Source: Peribacillus simplex (GTDB lineage Bacteria > Bacillota > Bacilli > Bacillales > DSM-1321). Taken from it: 64,000 nucleotides of DNA. The stretch spans positions 1-64,000 of the forward strand of contig NZ_LNNH01000019.1 of the NCBI RefSeq assembly GCF_001542915.1, in the 5' to 3' direction. This document shows positions 18,658-27,439 of the stretch, piece by piece. The notes beneath the pieces are model-generated. The model was given only the letters and a program-made list of their open reading frames with translations, ran no database searches and was not told the DNA's origin. Within the stretch, counting starts at the first letter, position 1. Each line of letters opens with the position of its first letter. The position numbers and the translations under genes are program-made.

Positions 18658-18781
18658 TTATTTCACCGCCGAAAAATTAATAGGGTATCCGTTGTTTTCT
18701 TTCTTAAAGATACCTTTCTTGAAGGTAAAGTACAAGCAGGCCGCTCCTTGCCATGATTCAAGGCAAGATCACGCTATTACA

Positions 18782-18835
18782 GAAAAGGGGCCTCCCCCAT
18801 TCAAAATCCAGGACTTTGAGAAAGGGAGGCAGGCC
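18782..18835 (-). terminator. yshB terminator
   Basis: Outer stem GCCTCCC/GGGAGGC (18790-18796 with 18824-18830), an inner stem around CCAGG, and a minus-strand CCCCTTTTCT tail. It begins 12-15 bases beyond the yshB stop codon. Confidence 0.65.
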
Positions 18836-18849
18836 CTCGGTAACTGTCA

Positions 18850-19395
18850 TTATGATTGATCTGGTTTTTGGAACCAAAGTTCTTTCACTTGTTCGGAAAG
18901 GAACGGTGTATGTTTCACGATCGATTCTGCCAGAAAAGATCCCGCTAATGGCTTCTGGATCGAATCCATTGGCAGCATGGCAGCTATATATAATATAATA
19001 AACATGATAAGATAGATTTCGATAAAGCCCAATATCCCGCCACCCCAGCGATTCAGCTGTTTCAATATCGGTAGGTGGGTAATGAAATTGAGCATCGAAC
19101 CAAGCATTTGCCAAAGGATCTTGGCCGCAAAGAAAATGATGGCAAAGGCAATCGCATTGTAATACGCCGTTTCGAGCCCGACTGTTTCAAAAAACATAGT
19201 AAGCGCCGAGGAATCACTCATCGTCGGAAACGGGATCCACAATTTCAGATTGGGAGCAAGATCTCCATAAAACACATATGCGACGATAAAGGCCACTATG
19301 AACCCTGTCATATGAACAGTCTGTAAAATGAAGCCACGCTTTAAACCGATTAATAAACCGATTAAAAGAATGGCCAGAATTGCTAAATCAAGCAT
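18850..19395 (-). CDS. yshB: CvpA family membrane protein
   Basis: A 181-aa membrane protein with four hydrophobic segments. The start (MLDLAILAILLIGLLIGLKRG) is typical of the CvpA/colicin V production family. No enzymatic role is known. It lies 4 bases downstream of zapA, with which it is surely cotranscribed, and upstream of polX. This zapA-yshB-polX-mutS2 order is conserved in Bacillus. Confidence 0.92.
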   Translation of the reverse strand: MLDLAILAILLIGLLIGLKRGFILQTVHMTGFIVAFIVAYVFYGDLAPNLKLWIPFPTMSDSSALTMFFETVGLETAYYNAIAFAIIFFAAKILWQMLGSMLNFITHLPILKQLNRWGGGILGFIEIYLIMFIILYIAAMLPMDSIQKPLAGSFLAESIVKHTPFLSEQVKELWFQKPDQS

Positions 19396-19399
19396 GTAC

Positions 19400-19660
19400 T
19401 CAGTCCTTCTCTCTCTTTAATTCCAGTTGAAGCTGGTCTAGTTCATCTTTTAACTTAATATATTCGTGGATGGTATTTACGGCCGTTAGTACCGCTAGCT
19501 TGCTTGTATCCAAGTATGGGTTTTTCATACTGATTTCTCTCATTTTTTCGTCAACCATCGAAGCGACCAGGCGCATATGGCTTGCGCTTTCTGTTCCGAC
19601 GATTGTATATGGTTGTCCGTATATATCAACTGTTGTTTTATTTCGTTTATCGTCTGACAA
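19400..19660 (-). CDS. zapA: Cell division protein ZapA
   Basis: Small FtsZ-bundling protein at the division ring. The 86-aa product has the N-terminal beta-hairpin domain ([12 protein letters not shown]) and a C-terminal coiled coil ([17 protein letters not shown]). The start is TTG at 19660, with GGGGG about 10 bases upstream; no ATG fits. A candidate promoter lies at 19694-19722 (minus strand, -10 TATGAT, poor -35). It is first in the zapA-yshB unit and divergent from rnhC. Confidence 0.93.
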   Translation of the reverse strand: MSDDKRNKTTVDIYGQPYTIVGTESASHMRLVASMVDEKMREISMKNPYLDTSKLAVLTAVNTIHEYIKLKDELDQLQLELKREKD

Positions 19661-19831
19661 AATGATGCCCCCAATCTAAACAATCCTAATTCTATCATAT
19701 CATGAAGTTTTTCGTCATGAAAGAGAGTACCACGTCATTTCTTGTATAAAAACTGCAATAATTTGTCAAATGAAAACGAACTAAGAAGCAGCTTGCCTAA
19801 ATAATAATATGAAGTTAGGAGTTTACCGATT

Positions 19832-20791
19832 ATGTCCCATGTTGTTTTACTCATCAATCCCGCCCAAATAAAAGCGATGCAAGTTCATTATTCTTCATCC
19901 TTAGCCACCAAACAGCCGCCAGGGAGCATCTTTTCCGCCAAGCCGCCGCTATGCACGGTGACCGCCTATAAATCCGGAAAGGTCCTTTTCCAAGGTAAGA
20001 ATGCCGAACTGGAAGCCGGTAAATGGCAGCAGGCCGCTACAGCCGCCGCGCCAAAGAAAAAAACGGCATCCACCTCTTCGGTCAATGTCCACCGGTATTC
20101 ACCGCCTGCCCATATCGGAACGATGTCCGTGATAGGTTCCGATGAAGTTGGGACAGGAGACTATTTCGGCCCGATTACGGTCGTAGCCGTTTATGCGAAA
20201 AAGGAGCAGCTTCCCCTATTGAGGGAGCTTGGTGTTCAGGATTCGAAAAATCTGAAAGATCCTCAGATCATCGAAATTGCCAAACAGATCAAGAATGTCG
20301 TGCCATTCAGCCTGCTTACTTGCGATAACCCCAAATATAATACGCTGCAGGCTCAAGGGATGTCACAAGGAAAAATGAAGGCCCTCCTCCATAACCAAGC
20401 GATCAAGCTTCTGATGCAAAAAATTCAGCCGGAGCAAGCGGAAGCTGTCCTTATCGACCAATTCGCCCAACCTGATGTATTTTTTAATTATTTGAAGGGC
20501 CAAGAACGGTTTCAGGCAAACGCCACTTATTTATGCACAAAAGCGGAAGGCATCCACCTTGGCGTAGCCGCCGCATCCATCCTGGCACGATACGCCTTCG
20601 TCAAACGCTTTGATTTGCTAAGTGAAAAAGCCGGATTCAAAATCCCGAAAGGAGCCGGATTTGCCGTGGACGAAGCCGCCGCACGATTGATCCATGAAAA
20701 AGGAATGGACTCCTTGCACGAATTCACGAAAACCCACTTCGCCAATACCGAAAAAGCAAAGCGGTTATACCAACAAAAATACCATAAATAA
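19832..20791 (+). CDS. rnhC: Ribonuclease HIII
   Basis: Cleaves the RNA strand of RNA-DNA hybrids. The 319-aa protein has an N-terminal TBP-like substrate domain and a type 2 RNase H core. The core includes IGSDEVGTGDYFGP (Asp104, Glu105 acidic pair), the LIDQFAQPD segment and ASILARYAFV. Length matches B. subtilis RnhC (313). The ATG has TTAGGAG upstream. It is a plus-strand gene divergent from zapA, with its own terminator. Confidence 0.96.
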   Translation: MSHVVLLINPAQIKAMQVHYSSSLATKQPPGSIFSAKPPLCTVTAYKSGKVLFQGKNAELEAGKWQQAATAAAPKKKTASTSSVNVHRYSPPAHIGTMSVIGSDEVGTGDYFGPITVVAVYAKKEQLPLLRELGVQDSKNLKDPQIIEIAKQIKNVVPFSLLTCDNPKYNTLQAQGMSQGKMKALLHNQAIKLLMQKIQPEQAEAVLIDQFAQPDVFFNYLKGQERFQANATYLCTKAEGIHLGVAAASILARYAFVKRFDLLSEKAGFKIPKGAGFAVDEAAARLIHEKGMDSLHEFTKTHFANTEKAKRLYQQKYHK

Positions 20792-20796
20792 AGGTG

Positions 20797-20832
20797 AAGC
20801 GGCCGTTCTTCCGGGAACAGCCGCTTTTTTTT
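20797..20832 (+). terminator. rnhC terminator
   Basis: Stem AAGCGGC-GTTC paired with GAAC-GCCGCTT around TTCCGG, followed by T8. It begins 6 bases past the rnhC stop codon. Confidence 0.9.
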
Positions 20833-20836
20833 GCAG

Positions 20837-20899
20837 TTTACCCGCCAGTTTGGGTGCTTTACTCGGGAGTTTGGGCACTTTACTCGGGAGTTCATAAAA
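20837..20899. repeat. 21-base tandem repeat
   Basis: Three successive 21-base units (20837-20857, 20858-20878, 20879-20899). The second has a core TTTACTCGGGAGTTTGGG, the first differs at a few positions, and the third keeps the first 14 bases before running into the pheT terminator. It sits between two terminators in the convergent rnhC-pheT gap and is non-coding as far as I can judge. Confidence 0.7.
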
Positions 20900-20934
20900 A
20901 GACAGCTTCCCGCGTTTCAGGGAGCTGTCTTTTT
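20896..20934. terminator. pheT terminator
   Basis: Stem AAAAAGACAGCT paired with AGCTGTCTTTTT, with further pairing inside, immediately beyond the pheT stop codon. A- and T-runs on both sides make it bidirectional. Confidence 0.9.
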
Positions 20935-20937
20935 GTT

Positions 20938-23352
20938 TTATCCTCTTAGTTCTGCGCCGGCTTTTTCTTTTACGGCTTCTAGTACTTTTTCATGTGCTTT
21001 TGTAATGTCTTCGTCGGTTAGTGTACGTTCCGGATCGAAGTATTTCAGTGAGTAGGCAATGGATTTCTTGCCTTGCTCCATTCTTTCACCCTCGTATAAG
21101 TCGAAGATGGTTACTTCCTTGAGTAGCTTGCCTCCGGCTTCTTCAATAATGTTTTGAATGTCTCCGGCTTTTGTTGCTTGATCGACAACGAGCGCAATAT
21201 CGCGTGTTGTCGATGGGAAGCGCGGAATGGTTTCGTAGGCAATTGGCGCCACTTCGGCTTCTGCCAACGCCTTTAAGGAAAGTTCGAAAATATATGTTTC
21301 TTTTATATCCAAGTCTTTTTGGACAGTAGGGTGCACTTGGCCGATAAAGCCGATCACATCACCATTCAACAGGACTTCCGCTGTCCGCCCTGGATGCATG
21401 TCATTGATTTGTGCTTGGCGGTAACTGATTTGATCCGTTAACCCAAGTGTATCGAATAATGCTTCGATCACGCCTTTGGCTACAAAGAAGTCGACCGGTT
21501 TCTTTTCGCCTTGCCATGGATGTGCTTCCCATAGGCCTGTGATGGCTCCGGCGATATGTTCTTTTTCATCTGGTAGCTCGTGGTCATCCCGTTTAAAGAA
21601 TACTGATCCGATTTCATATAGAGCCAGTGAATCAAGTTGGCGGGCATTGTTATATTTTACGACTTCAAGCAATTGAGGCACGATGCTTAAACGCAGCTGG
21701 CTTCTTTCTTCGCTTATCGGCATGGCTAATCGAATCGATTCTCTTGCTTCCAATGCGAATTGCGCTGCTTTTTCCTCGCTTGTCAGTGAATAGGTCACCG
21801 CTTGATAAAGGCCTGCTCCTTCAAGTGTACGGCGTGCCTTCCGCCGTTTCATTTGATAGTCCGTCAAATGGCCAGGGGTAGCAGAACCGATCGGCAGTGT
21901 AGTCGGAATGTTATCATATCCATATAAACGTGCCGCTTCTTCGACCAAGTCAGCTTCAATCGTAATGTCCCCACGGCGTGTCGGTACAGTGATCGTGAAC
22001 GTTTCATTGTCAAGTTCCACGCCGAATTGCAGGCGGTTGAAGATGGATTCCACTTCGGTTACGGTCATGTCTGTTCCAAGAAGCTTGTTGATTTTTTCAA
22101 GGGTGATGCTGATGACTGCAGGTTCCATTGTCAATTCATCCACTTCTGCCGTTCCTTGCAGGACTGTTCCGCCAGCATATTGGGCAATCAATTGTGCCGC
22201 ACGTTCCCCAGCTTCACGTACACGGGCCGGATCGACGCCTTTTTCAAAACGTGCACTCGCTTCACTGCGCAAGCCGTGATCTTTTGAAGCTTTACGAACG
22301 ACCGTACCTGCGAAATAGGCACTTTCAAGGATGATGTTCGTCGTATCGTTTTTCACCTCAGAATCGGCTCCGCCCATCACACCAGCTATCGCAACAGGCT
22401 CGCTGCCGTTTGTGATCACTAAATGATTCGGTGACAATGTGCGTTCGGCTTCATCCAGCGTTACGATTTTTTCAGCATCCTTCGCCCTGCGGATGACGAT
22501 TTCTTTTGAACCGAAACGGTCATAATCAAAGGCATGCAGCGGCTGGCCGTATTCAAGTAAGATGTAATTCGTGATATCGACGACATTATTATGCGGCCGG
22601 ATACCTGCCGACATTAGTCGTGTTTGCATCCAAAGCGGTGAAGGACCAATTTTTACATCTTTGATGATTTTAGCGATGTATACCGGGTTATCTTCTTTCG
22701 CTTCCACTTTGACACTGATGTAATCCGTCGCTTTTTCAGCTGCTTCTTCTTTCTCGATGACCGGCCATTTCACTTCCCGGCCGAGGATAGCCCCCACTTC
22801 GTAGGCTACACCGAGCATGCTTAAAGCATCCGAACGGTTTGGAGTCAGCCCGAGTTCCAGCACTTCATCACTTAAACCAAGCTCCTCCAATGCATCTTTC
22901 CCTACTTCCACATCATTGGGGAAGACGAAGATGCCTGTAGCATAATCCTTGGAAACGAGCTTGGATTCAAACCCCAATTCTTGTAGGGAGCAAATCATCC
23001 CGTGGGATTCTTCTCCGCGCAGCTTCGCTTTCTTGATTTTGAAATTACCTGGAAGGACTGCGCCAACAGTGGCGACTGCGACTTTTTGGCCTTTATCGAC
23101 ATTCGGTGCCCCACAGATGATCTGAACGGGATGTTCTGCCCCGATATCAACTTGGCACTTATTCAATTTATCGGCATTTGGATGCTGTTCACGTTCAATG
23201 ACGTGGCCGATGACGACACCTTTTAGCCCTTCACTTTTCTTTTCCACCCCTTCAACCTCAATGCCGCTTTTCGTGATTTTGTCAGCAAGCTCCGTCGCAT
23301 TGATGCCTGAAAGGTCAACATAATCTTGTAACCATTTATATGAGACAAACAT
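20938..23352 (-). CDS. pheT: Phenylalanine-tRNA ligase beta subunit
   Basis: Beta chain of the alpha2-beta2 enzyme that charges tRNA-Phe. The 804-aa protein has the N-terminal tRNA-binding (EMAP-like) domain, a B3/B4 editing domain in the middle (ARFEKGVDP and neighbours) and B5. The C-terminal anticodon-binding ferredoxin-like domain ([14 protein letters not shown]) closes it. Length is normal. It lies 28 bases downstream of pheS and is controlled by the same T-box. Confidence 0.97.
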   Translation of the reverse strand: MFVSYKWLQDYVDLSGINATELADKITKSGIEVEGVEKKSEGLKGVVIGHVIEREQHPNADKLNKCQVDIGAEHPVQIICGAPNVDKGQKVAVATVGAVLPGNFKIKKAKLRGEESHGMICSLQELGFESKLVSKDYATGIFVFPNDVEVGKDALEELGLSDEVLELGLTPNRSDALSMLGVAYEVGAILGREVKWPVIEKEEAAEKATDYISVKVEAKEDNPVYIAKIIKDVKIGPSPLWMQTRLMSAGIRPHNNVVDITNYILLEYGQPLHAFDYDRFGSKEIVIRRAKDAEKIVTLDEAERTLSPNHLVITNGSEPVAIAGVMGGADSEVKNDTTNIILESAYFAGTVVRKASKDHGLRSEASARFEKGVDPARVREAGERAAQLIAQYAGGTVLQGTAEVDELTMEPAVISITLEKINKLLGTDMTVTEVESIFNRLQFGVELDNETFTITVPTRRGDITIEADLVEEAARLYGYDNIPTTLPIGSATPGHLTDYQMKRRKARRTLEGAGLYQAVTYSLTSEEKAAQFALEARESIRLAMPISEERSQLRLSIVPQLLEVVKYNNARQLDSLALYEIGSVFFKRDDHELPDEKEHIAGAITGLWEAHPWQGEKKPVDFFVAKGVIEALFDTLGLTDQISYRQAQINDMHPGRTAEVLLNGDVIGFIGQVHPTVQKDLDIKETYIFELSLKALAEAEVAPIAYETIPRFPSTTRDIALVVDQATKAGDIQNIIEEAGGKLLKEVTIFDLYEGERMEQGKKSIAYSLKYFDPERTLTDEDITKAHEKVLEAVKEKAGAELRG

Positions 23353-23380
23353 GGTAGGTCCTCCTTTATAAAAATAAAAT

Positions 23381-24424
23381 TTATGCTTCGTGATGGTTGA
23401 ATTGCTTTAAGAATCGAACATCATTCGTATAGAAATGGCGAATATCGTCCACACCGTACTTCAGCATCGCGATCCGTTCCACGCCCATTCCAAATGCGAA
23501 CCCAGAGTATTTTTTGGAATCGAACCCAGCCATTTCAAGGACGTTCGGATGAACGATCCCGGCACCAAGCACTTCGATCCAGCCTGTTTTTTTACATACG
23601 CTGCACCCTTTACCACCGCAGATTTTACAGGAAATATCCACTTCGACGGATGGCTCCGTGAATGGGAAGAAACTTGGACGAAGACGGATTTCACGGTCCT
23701 GCCCGAATACTTTTTTGGCAAATACGTCAAGCGTTCCTTTTAGATCGCTCATGCTGATGTTCTCATCGATGACCAAGCCCTCGATTTGCTGGAATTGATG
23801 GGAGTGTGTCGCATCATCGTTATCGCGGCGATATACTTTCCCCGGGCAAATGATTTTAACAGGGCCTTGACCTTTATGTTTTTTCATCGTCCTTGCTTGA
23901 ACAGGTGAAGTGTGCGTCCGCATCAGGATTTCCTCCGTGATGTAGAAGGAGTCCTGCATATCACGTGCCGGATGGCTTTTTGGCAGGTTAAGTGCCTCGA
24001 AGTTGTAGTAATCGCTTTCGACTTCCGGACCTTCCGCAACGGTGTATCCCATTCCGATGAATAAATCTTCAATTTCTTCCACAACACGTGTTAACGGATG
24101 ATGGTTCCCCTTGTTTACGGGACGTCCTGGCAATGTCACGTCAATCGTTTCCGTTGCTAGCTTAGCATTGACAGCTGCCGTTTCAAGAGCCTTTTGTTTT
24201 TCCTCGATTTTTGAAGCGATTGCCTCACGGACGTCATTGGCAAGCGCCCCGATTTTCGGGCGTTCCTCTGCTGACAGCTTCCCCATGCCACGCAATACCT
24301 CAGTGATCGGGCCTTTTTTCCCTAAATAAGCAACCCGGACTTCATTCAGTTCCTTAAGTTCGGAAGCGGCGGTTACTTTTTGCAACGCTTCTTCCTGCAG
24401 TTCTAGTAATCGTTCCTGCATCAT
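23381..24424 (-). CDS. pheS: Phenylalanine-tRNA ligase alpha subunit
   Basis: Catalytic chain of PheRS (class II). The 347-aa protein has the N-terminal coiled coil, motif 2 ([19 protein letters not shown]) and motif 3 ([17 protein letters not shown]). The [12 protein letters not shown] cysteine pairs are also seen in Bacillus PheS. Two adjacent ATGs (24424 and 24421) share the AGGAGG site; the first is used here. A T-box leader precedes it. Confidence 0.97.
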   Translation of the reverse strand: MMQERLLELQEEALQKVTAASELKELNEVRVAYLGKKGPITEVLRGMGKLSAEERPKIGALANDVREAIASKIEEKQKALETAAVNAKLATETIDVTLPGRPVNKGNHHPLTRVVEEIEDLFIGMGYTVAEGPEVESDYYNFEALNLPKSHPARDMQDSFYITEEILMRTHTSPVQARTMKKHKGQGPVKIICPGKVYRRDNDDATHSHQFQQIEGLVIDENISMSDLKGTLDVFAKKVFGQDREIRLRPSFFPFTEPSVEVDISCKICGGKGCSVCKKTGWIEVLGAGIVHPNVLEMAGFDSKKYSGFAFGMGVERIAMLKYGVDDIRHFYTNDVRFLKQFNHHEA

Positions 24425-24462
24425 GTTTTCCTCCTTTATTTTCCTTTTGTAAAAATGAACAC

Positions 24463-24733
24463 AAAAAAACCCCTATCCCTAAAGGGACGAGGTTTATGTA
24501 TCGCGGTACCACCCTTATTAGTGCAAGGACAAATAAACTCCTGCACTCACTTCATCAAAATAACGGCTTTTCACCGGAACATTTTTCGGACGATGTGTCT
24601 TCCCAATGCCAACTCGAAAGGTGAATTCGCTTAAGCAGCGCCATAAAAATGCTTTCAGTCAAGGCATTTTTTCCCTGTATATGGATATCTTAAGGTACTA
24701 CTCTTTGTCATCGTTATTTGCATTATAAAATTC
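24463..24733 (-). promoter_or_regulatory. T-box leader of pheST
   Basis: The minus strand contains the T-box core AAGGGTGGTACCGCG (24502-24516), which pairs with the free tRNA acceptor end. It is followed by a terminator hairpin ending in a U-run (24463-24492). The upstream stem I region has an AGTA-type motif. A TTC triplet at 24623-24625 in GAATTCACC is the likely phenylalanine specifier codon. Uncharged tRNA-Phe should favour the antiterminator. Confidence 0.95.
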
Positions 24734-24739
24734 TGTTTC

Positions 24740-24768
24740 ATTATATTATAATTCGGCGGCCGTTTCAA
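24740..24768 (-). promoter_or_regulatory. pheST SigA promoter
   Basis: Minus-strand -35 TTGAAA (24763-24768), a 17-base spacer and -10 TATAAT (24740-24745), just upstream of the T-box. Confidence 0.85.
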
Positions 24769-24770
24769 AT

Positions 24771-25523
24771 TCATTTTCGCAAATGATACATTAAAATCCC
24801 GGCTGCGATCCCTACATTAAGCGATTCGCTTTTTCCATAAATGGGAATATAGAGATTTTGAGTCGTTTTTGCCAATAATTCCTTCGAAACACCTTGGCCT
24901 TCATTTCCGACAAGCAGGGCGAATCGGGATGTTTTTTCGACTTCTTCATATGGTGAAGCGCCTTCCAAAGCTGTGCCATAAACCGGCGTCCCCTTCTGTT
25001 TCAGCTCTTCGATGACCTCGGATAGGTTTGCTTTGATGACAGGCATACGGAATAGACTTCCCTGTGTCGAACGGACCACCTTCGGGTTATATAAATCTGC
25101 GCATCCTTCGCCAACGATGACTGCATCCATACCAGCTGCATCCGCTGTCCTGATCATCGTACCTATATTCCCCGGATCCTGAACAGCATCAATCAATAAT
25201 AGTTTATCCGGATTGATGGACTCCATGCTCATTACTTTTTGTTCACACACCGCAGCAATTCCTTGCGGGGCCTCGGTGTCGCATATTGCTTTCATAATAT
25301 CATGTTTCACATAAATGACTTCCGTGCCTTCCAATTTAAAATGGGCGGGCATTTCCGTTTCTTCATTTACGATGACTTCCATGACGATTTCTTCTTTTAA
25401 GGCTTCTTCAACAAGGTGGAAGCCCTCGACTAAATATTTGCCTGTCTTATCGCGCTCTTTTTTCGTCAATAGCTTCTTCCATTGCTTGACTTGCGGGTTT
25501 TTTACGGATTCGATATATTTCAA
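24771..25523 (-). CDS. ysgA: TrmH/SpoU-family RNA 2'-O-methyltransferase
   Basis: Predicted S-adenosylmethionine-dependent RNA ribose methyltransferase; the target is not known. The 250-aa protein has an N-terminal L30e-like substrate domain and the SPOUT knot motifs IDAVQDPGNIGTMIRTADAAG, VGNEGQGVS and IPIYGKSESLNVGIAAGIL. The start is TTG at 25523 with AAAGGAG upstream. It matches the B. subtilis YsgA N-terminus (KYIESVKNPQVK). A frame open for 33 further codons has no ribosome site. It is divergent from sspI. Confidence 0.93.
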   Translation of the reverse strand: MKYIESVKNPQVKQWKKLLTKKERDKTGKYLVEGFHLVEEALKEEIVMEVIVNEETEMPAHFKLEGTEVIYVKHDIMKAICDTEAPQGIAAVCEQKVMSMESINPDKLLLIDAVQDPGNIGTMIRTADAAGMDAVIVGEGCADLYNPKVVRSTQGSLFRMPVIKANLSEVIEELKQKGTPVYGTALEGASPYEEVEKTSRFALLVGNEGQGVSKELLAKTTQNLYIPIYGKSESLNVGIAAGILMYHLRK

Positions 25524-25645
25524 GGGTAAACGCTCCTTTGACTTCACACTGATTTTCCTATTATAACGCAAATCGCATACATATTGCATGCCCGTTTGTG
25601 AAATGCTATTAATGTCAGTCATTATGTGTTAGAGGAGGAATAATT

Positions 25646-25855
25646 GTGAATTTAAACCTACGTAATGCGATCATCCAAAATGTATCTGGAAATTCGCAGG
25701 AGCAGCTGGAAGACACGATTGTCGATGCGATACAAAACGGCGAGGAAAAAATGCTGCCTGGCTTGGGAGTCTTATTCGAGGTCATCTGGCAAAATTCATC
25801 TGATCAAGAAAAACAGGAAATGATTAATGCCCTTGAATCAGGATTAAAAAAATAA
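25646..25855 (+). CDS. sspI: Small acid-soluble spore protein SspI
   Basis: Minor small acid-soluble protein packed in the spore core; in B. subtilis it is made in the forespore under SigG. The 69-aa product ([11 protein letters not shown], then [19 protein letters not shown]) is clearly homologous to SspI. The start is GTG with AGAGGAGG upstream. I could not place a convincing SigG promoter. The stop codon sits inside the 5' edge of its terminator. Confidence 0.95.
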   Translation: MNLNLRNAIIQNVSGNSQEQLEDTIVDAIQNGEEKMLPGLGVLFEVIWQNSSDQEKQEMINALESGLKK

Positions 25856-25881
25856 CAGCCCTCGGAGGCTGTTATTTTTTT
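25852..25881 (+). terminator. sspI terminator
   Basis: Stem AACAGCC/GGCTGTT around CTCGGA, followed by ATTTTTTT. It overlaps the sspI stop codon. Confidence 0.9.
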
Positions 25882-25888
25882 GATTCGC

Positions 25889-26278
25889 TTACTTCGTCAT
25901 CGGCACCACTTTATCTGGGTCAGCCATCATTTCTGCAACAGATACTTCTTCATCAAGAAGCAGAATGTATTTTTTTGCTTTCACTTCTTCGAGGATCTCA
26001 TTCGTCTCGGTTACGGAGTACCCGTATTTCGTGAAAAAGGTACGCAAATCCCCTGAACCTTCTTCTGTGAAGAAATGGATGATTTTCTCTAAAAAAGTAT
26101 CCTTATCCTGATTGGCGATGATCAATATATCCGTATGGTCGTTTCCGAGCTGCACATCATTTTTTATATCAGCTGCGACTGTCATTTGTATGCCGGTCAC
26201 GCCTTTTGCTTGTAAATCATGAATTGCAGCAAGTAATTCCGGATTAGAGTCAAAAACACCATAAACGTTTTTGTCCAT
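25889..26278 (-). CDS. YflT-domain general stress protein (129 aa)
   Basis: A small soluble protein made almost wholly of one YflT/general stress protein 17M domain (YGVFDSNPELLAAIHDLQAKGV, then IHFFTEEGSGDLRTFF). The biochemical function of the family is unknown; B. subtilis members belong to the SigB general stress regulon. It is the shortest of three tandem paralogs and has no C-terminal extension. It has a good ribosome site and its own SigB promoter (26328-26352). It converges with sspI. Confidence 0.88.
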   Translation of the reverse strand: MDKNVYGVFDSNPELLAAIHDLQAKGVTGIQMTVAADIKNDVQLGNDHTDILIIANQDKDTFLEKIIHFFTEEGSGDLRTFFTKYGYSVTETNEILEEVKAKKYILLLDEEVSVAEMMADPDKVVPMTK

Positions 26279-26327
26279 GTTTTCTTCCTCCTTGTTACTT
26301 CACTTGAAATAGAATTCCTCTGTAATT

Positions 26328-26352
26328 ATACCTTGTCGCTTTATCAATAAAC
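26328..26352 (-). promoter_or_regulatory. SigB promoter of the 129-aa stress gene
   Basis: Minus-strand -35 GTTTAT (26347-26352), a 13-base spacer and -10 AGGTAT (26328-26333), against the SigB consensus GTTTAA-N12-15-GGGTAT. Confidence 0.78.
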
Positions 26353-26394
26353 AAGCAAATAATGCAATGGGAAATGCTAGTACCTGGCCGAAAA

Positions 26395-26415
26395 ACTCCT
26401 TTCCTAAAGGAGTTT
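26395..26415 (-). terminator. Second hairpin terminator of the 258-aa stress gene
   Basis: Minus-strand stem AACTCCTTT/AAAGGAGTT-type hairpin followed by TTTTT, directly downstream of another terminator at 26430-26460. Confidence 0.7.
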
Positions 26416-26429
26416 CCATTCAAATTCAA

Positions 26430-26460
26430 AAACTAACAGCCTTTGGCCGGCTGTTAGTTT
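26430..26460 (-). terminator. First terminator of the 258-aa stress gene
   Basis: A 12-bp stem AAACTAACAGCC/GGCTGTTAGTTT with a short loop and a minus-strand T-run, 7 bases past the stop codon. Confidence 0.88.
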
Positions 26461-26466
26461 GCGCCT

Positions 26467-27243
26467 TTACAGATGATCGGTATTGATTCTATTTTTGATG
26501 TAATCGTCCTCCAACGGATCTTCTTCCTCTTTAACATCACGGTTTACAGATCTTTCTGCATTCCGTTCTTTTTGGGCATCGGCTGAAAATGCGTCGGCAT
26601 GGGGGTCGCTAGTCAATGTGCCTTCATGGTCCATTTTCTCCTGTTGTTTAAATTTTTCAGTGGAATTAGCCCTGATTTCCCTTTCTTGAGACCGCTTCGT
26701 GTCCAGCTCTTGTTGATTTTCAAAAATATCGGAAGAATTTCCGTGCAGTTCTGTGCTTCTCCCTGGCTGTGCCTCAACTTCCCTTGTTTGATAGGCATTG
26801 GCAGTCGTCTCAGGAAAAAGATTCGGGTCCGGGTTGTTCACCACTCCTGTTTTTAGCGGATCTTCTATAAGGGATTCGTCATCATGCATGTCTTTGGAAG
26901 CGGCTGCCTGGTCATCTGTAAGGATCAAGAATTTCCCTGACTCCACCTCGTTTATATAAGCGGTCGCTTCGCTATCGGCAAGCCCCAATTCACCCAGCCT
27001 GTTCCTAATGTCCCGAGAGCCTTCGTTCAGGAAAAAATGCTTCATCTTATCCAAGAAGGAATCTTCATTGGCATTCGTTACGACGTCCACATCCGGATTT
27101 CTTCCTTCATTGCCAAAATCGAAATCTTCCTTTTTATTGGCGATTACGGTTATTTCCCCTTGTCTTCTTGTTTCCTTTAAGGATTGTATAGCCTGATATA
27201 CTTCTGTTTTAGTATCGTACACACCATATAATGCTTTAACCAT
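26467..27243 (-). CDS. YflT-domain general stress protein with polar tail (258 aa)
   Basis: Residues 1 to about 115 form a YflT domain (YGVYDTKTEVYQAIQSLKE, then MKHFFLNEGSRDIRNRLGE). The remaining 140 residues are highly polar, rich in E, D, N, Q, K and R, and probably disordered. The tail contains two related segments (NSSDIFENQQELD and NSTEKFKQQEKMD), a sign of internal duplication. It has its own SigB promoter with perfect consensus boxes and two successive terminators. Function unknown; a role in stress survival is inferred from the promoter and the family only. Confidence 0.85.
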   Translation of the reverse strand: MVKALYGVYDTKTEVYQAIQSLKETRRQGEITVIANKKEDFDFGNEGRNPDVDVVTNANEDSFLDKMKHFFLNEGSRDIRNRLGELGLADSEATAYINEVESGKFLILTDDQAAASKDMHDDESLIEDPLKTGVVNNPDPNLFPETTANAYQTREVEAQPGRSTELHGNSSDIFENQQELDTKRSQEREIRANSTEKFKQQEKMDHEGTLTSDPHADAFSADAQKERNAERSVNRDVKEEEDPLEDDYIKNRINTDHL

Positions 27244-27288
27244 GCATCTCTTCCTCCTTATTTTCTGAAACGTTTCTTATTTGTAGGT

Positions 27289-27313
27289 ATACCCCAAGGG
27301 CTGCTTTTTAAAC
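27289..27313 (-). promoter_or_regulatory. SigB promoter of the 258-aa stress gene
   Basis: Minus-strand GTTTAA (27308-27313), a 13-base spacer and GGGTAT (27289-27294): both boxes equal the SigB consensus. It lies about 45 bases upstream of the start codon. Confidence 0.92.
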
Positions 27314-27372
27314 AATGGCTGGTTTCGCATACTCTTGCGATTCATCAAGTAATGCTGTGATCAAGTTAAATG

Positions 27373-27414
27373 AAAAAGGGCTTCGGAATGGGGAACATTC
27401 CGAAGCCCTTTTTT
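27373..27414. terminator. Terminator of the 310-aa stress gene
   Basis: A strong stem (AAAAAGGGCTTCGGAAT with its complement) around a short loop with T-runs on both strands, 26 bases beyond the stop codon. Confidence 0.92.
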
Positions 27415-27439
27415 CATGCTGCAGCTTATTTTTTTACAC

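Noticed and set aside
20527-20895. A minus-strand frame with repeated NSRVK-type residues
   Set aside because: It runs antisense to rnhC, and its repeats come from the 21-base tandem repeat read in frame. There is no ribosome site.
27267-27276. Possible catabolite-responsive (cre) site GAAACGTTTC upstream of the 258-aa stress gene
   Set aside because: It is a short palindrome that only partly fits the cre consensus and lies between the SigB promoter and the start codon; the evidence is too thin.
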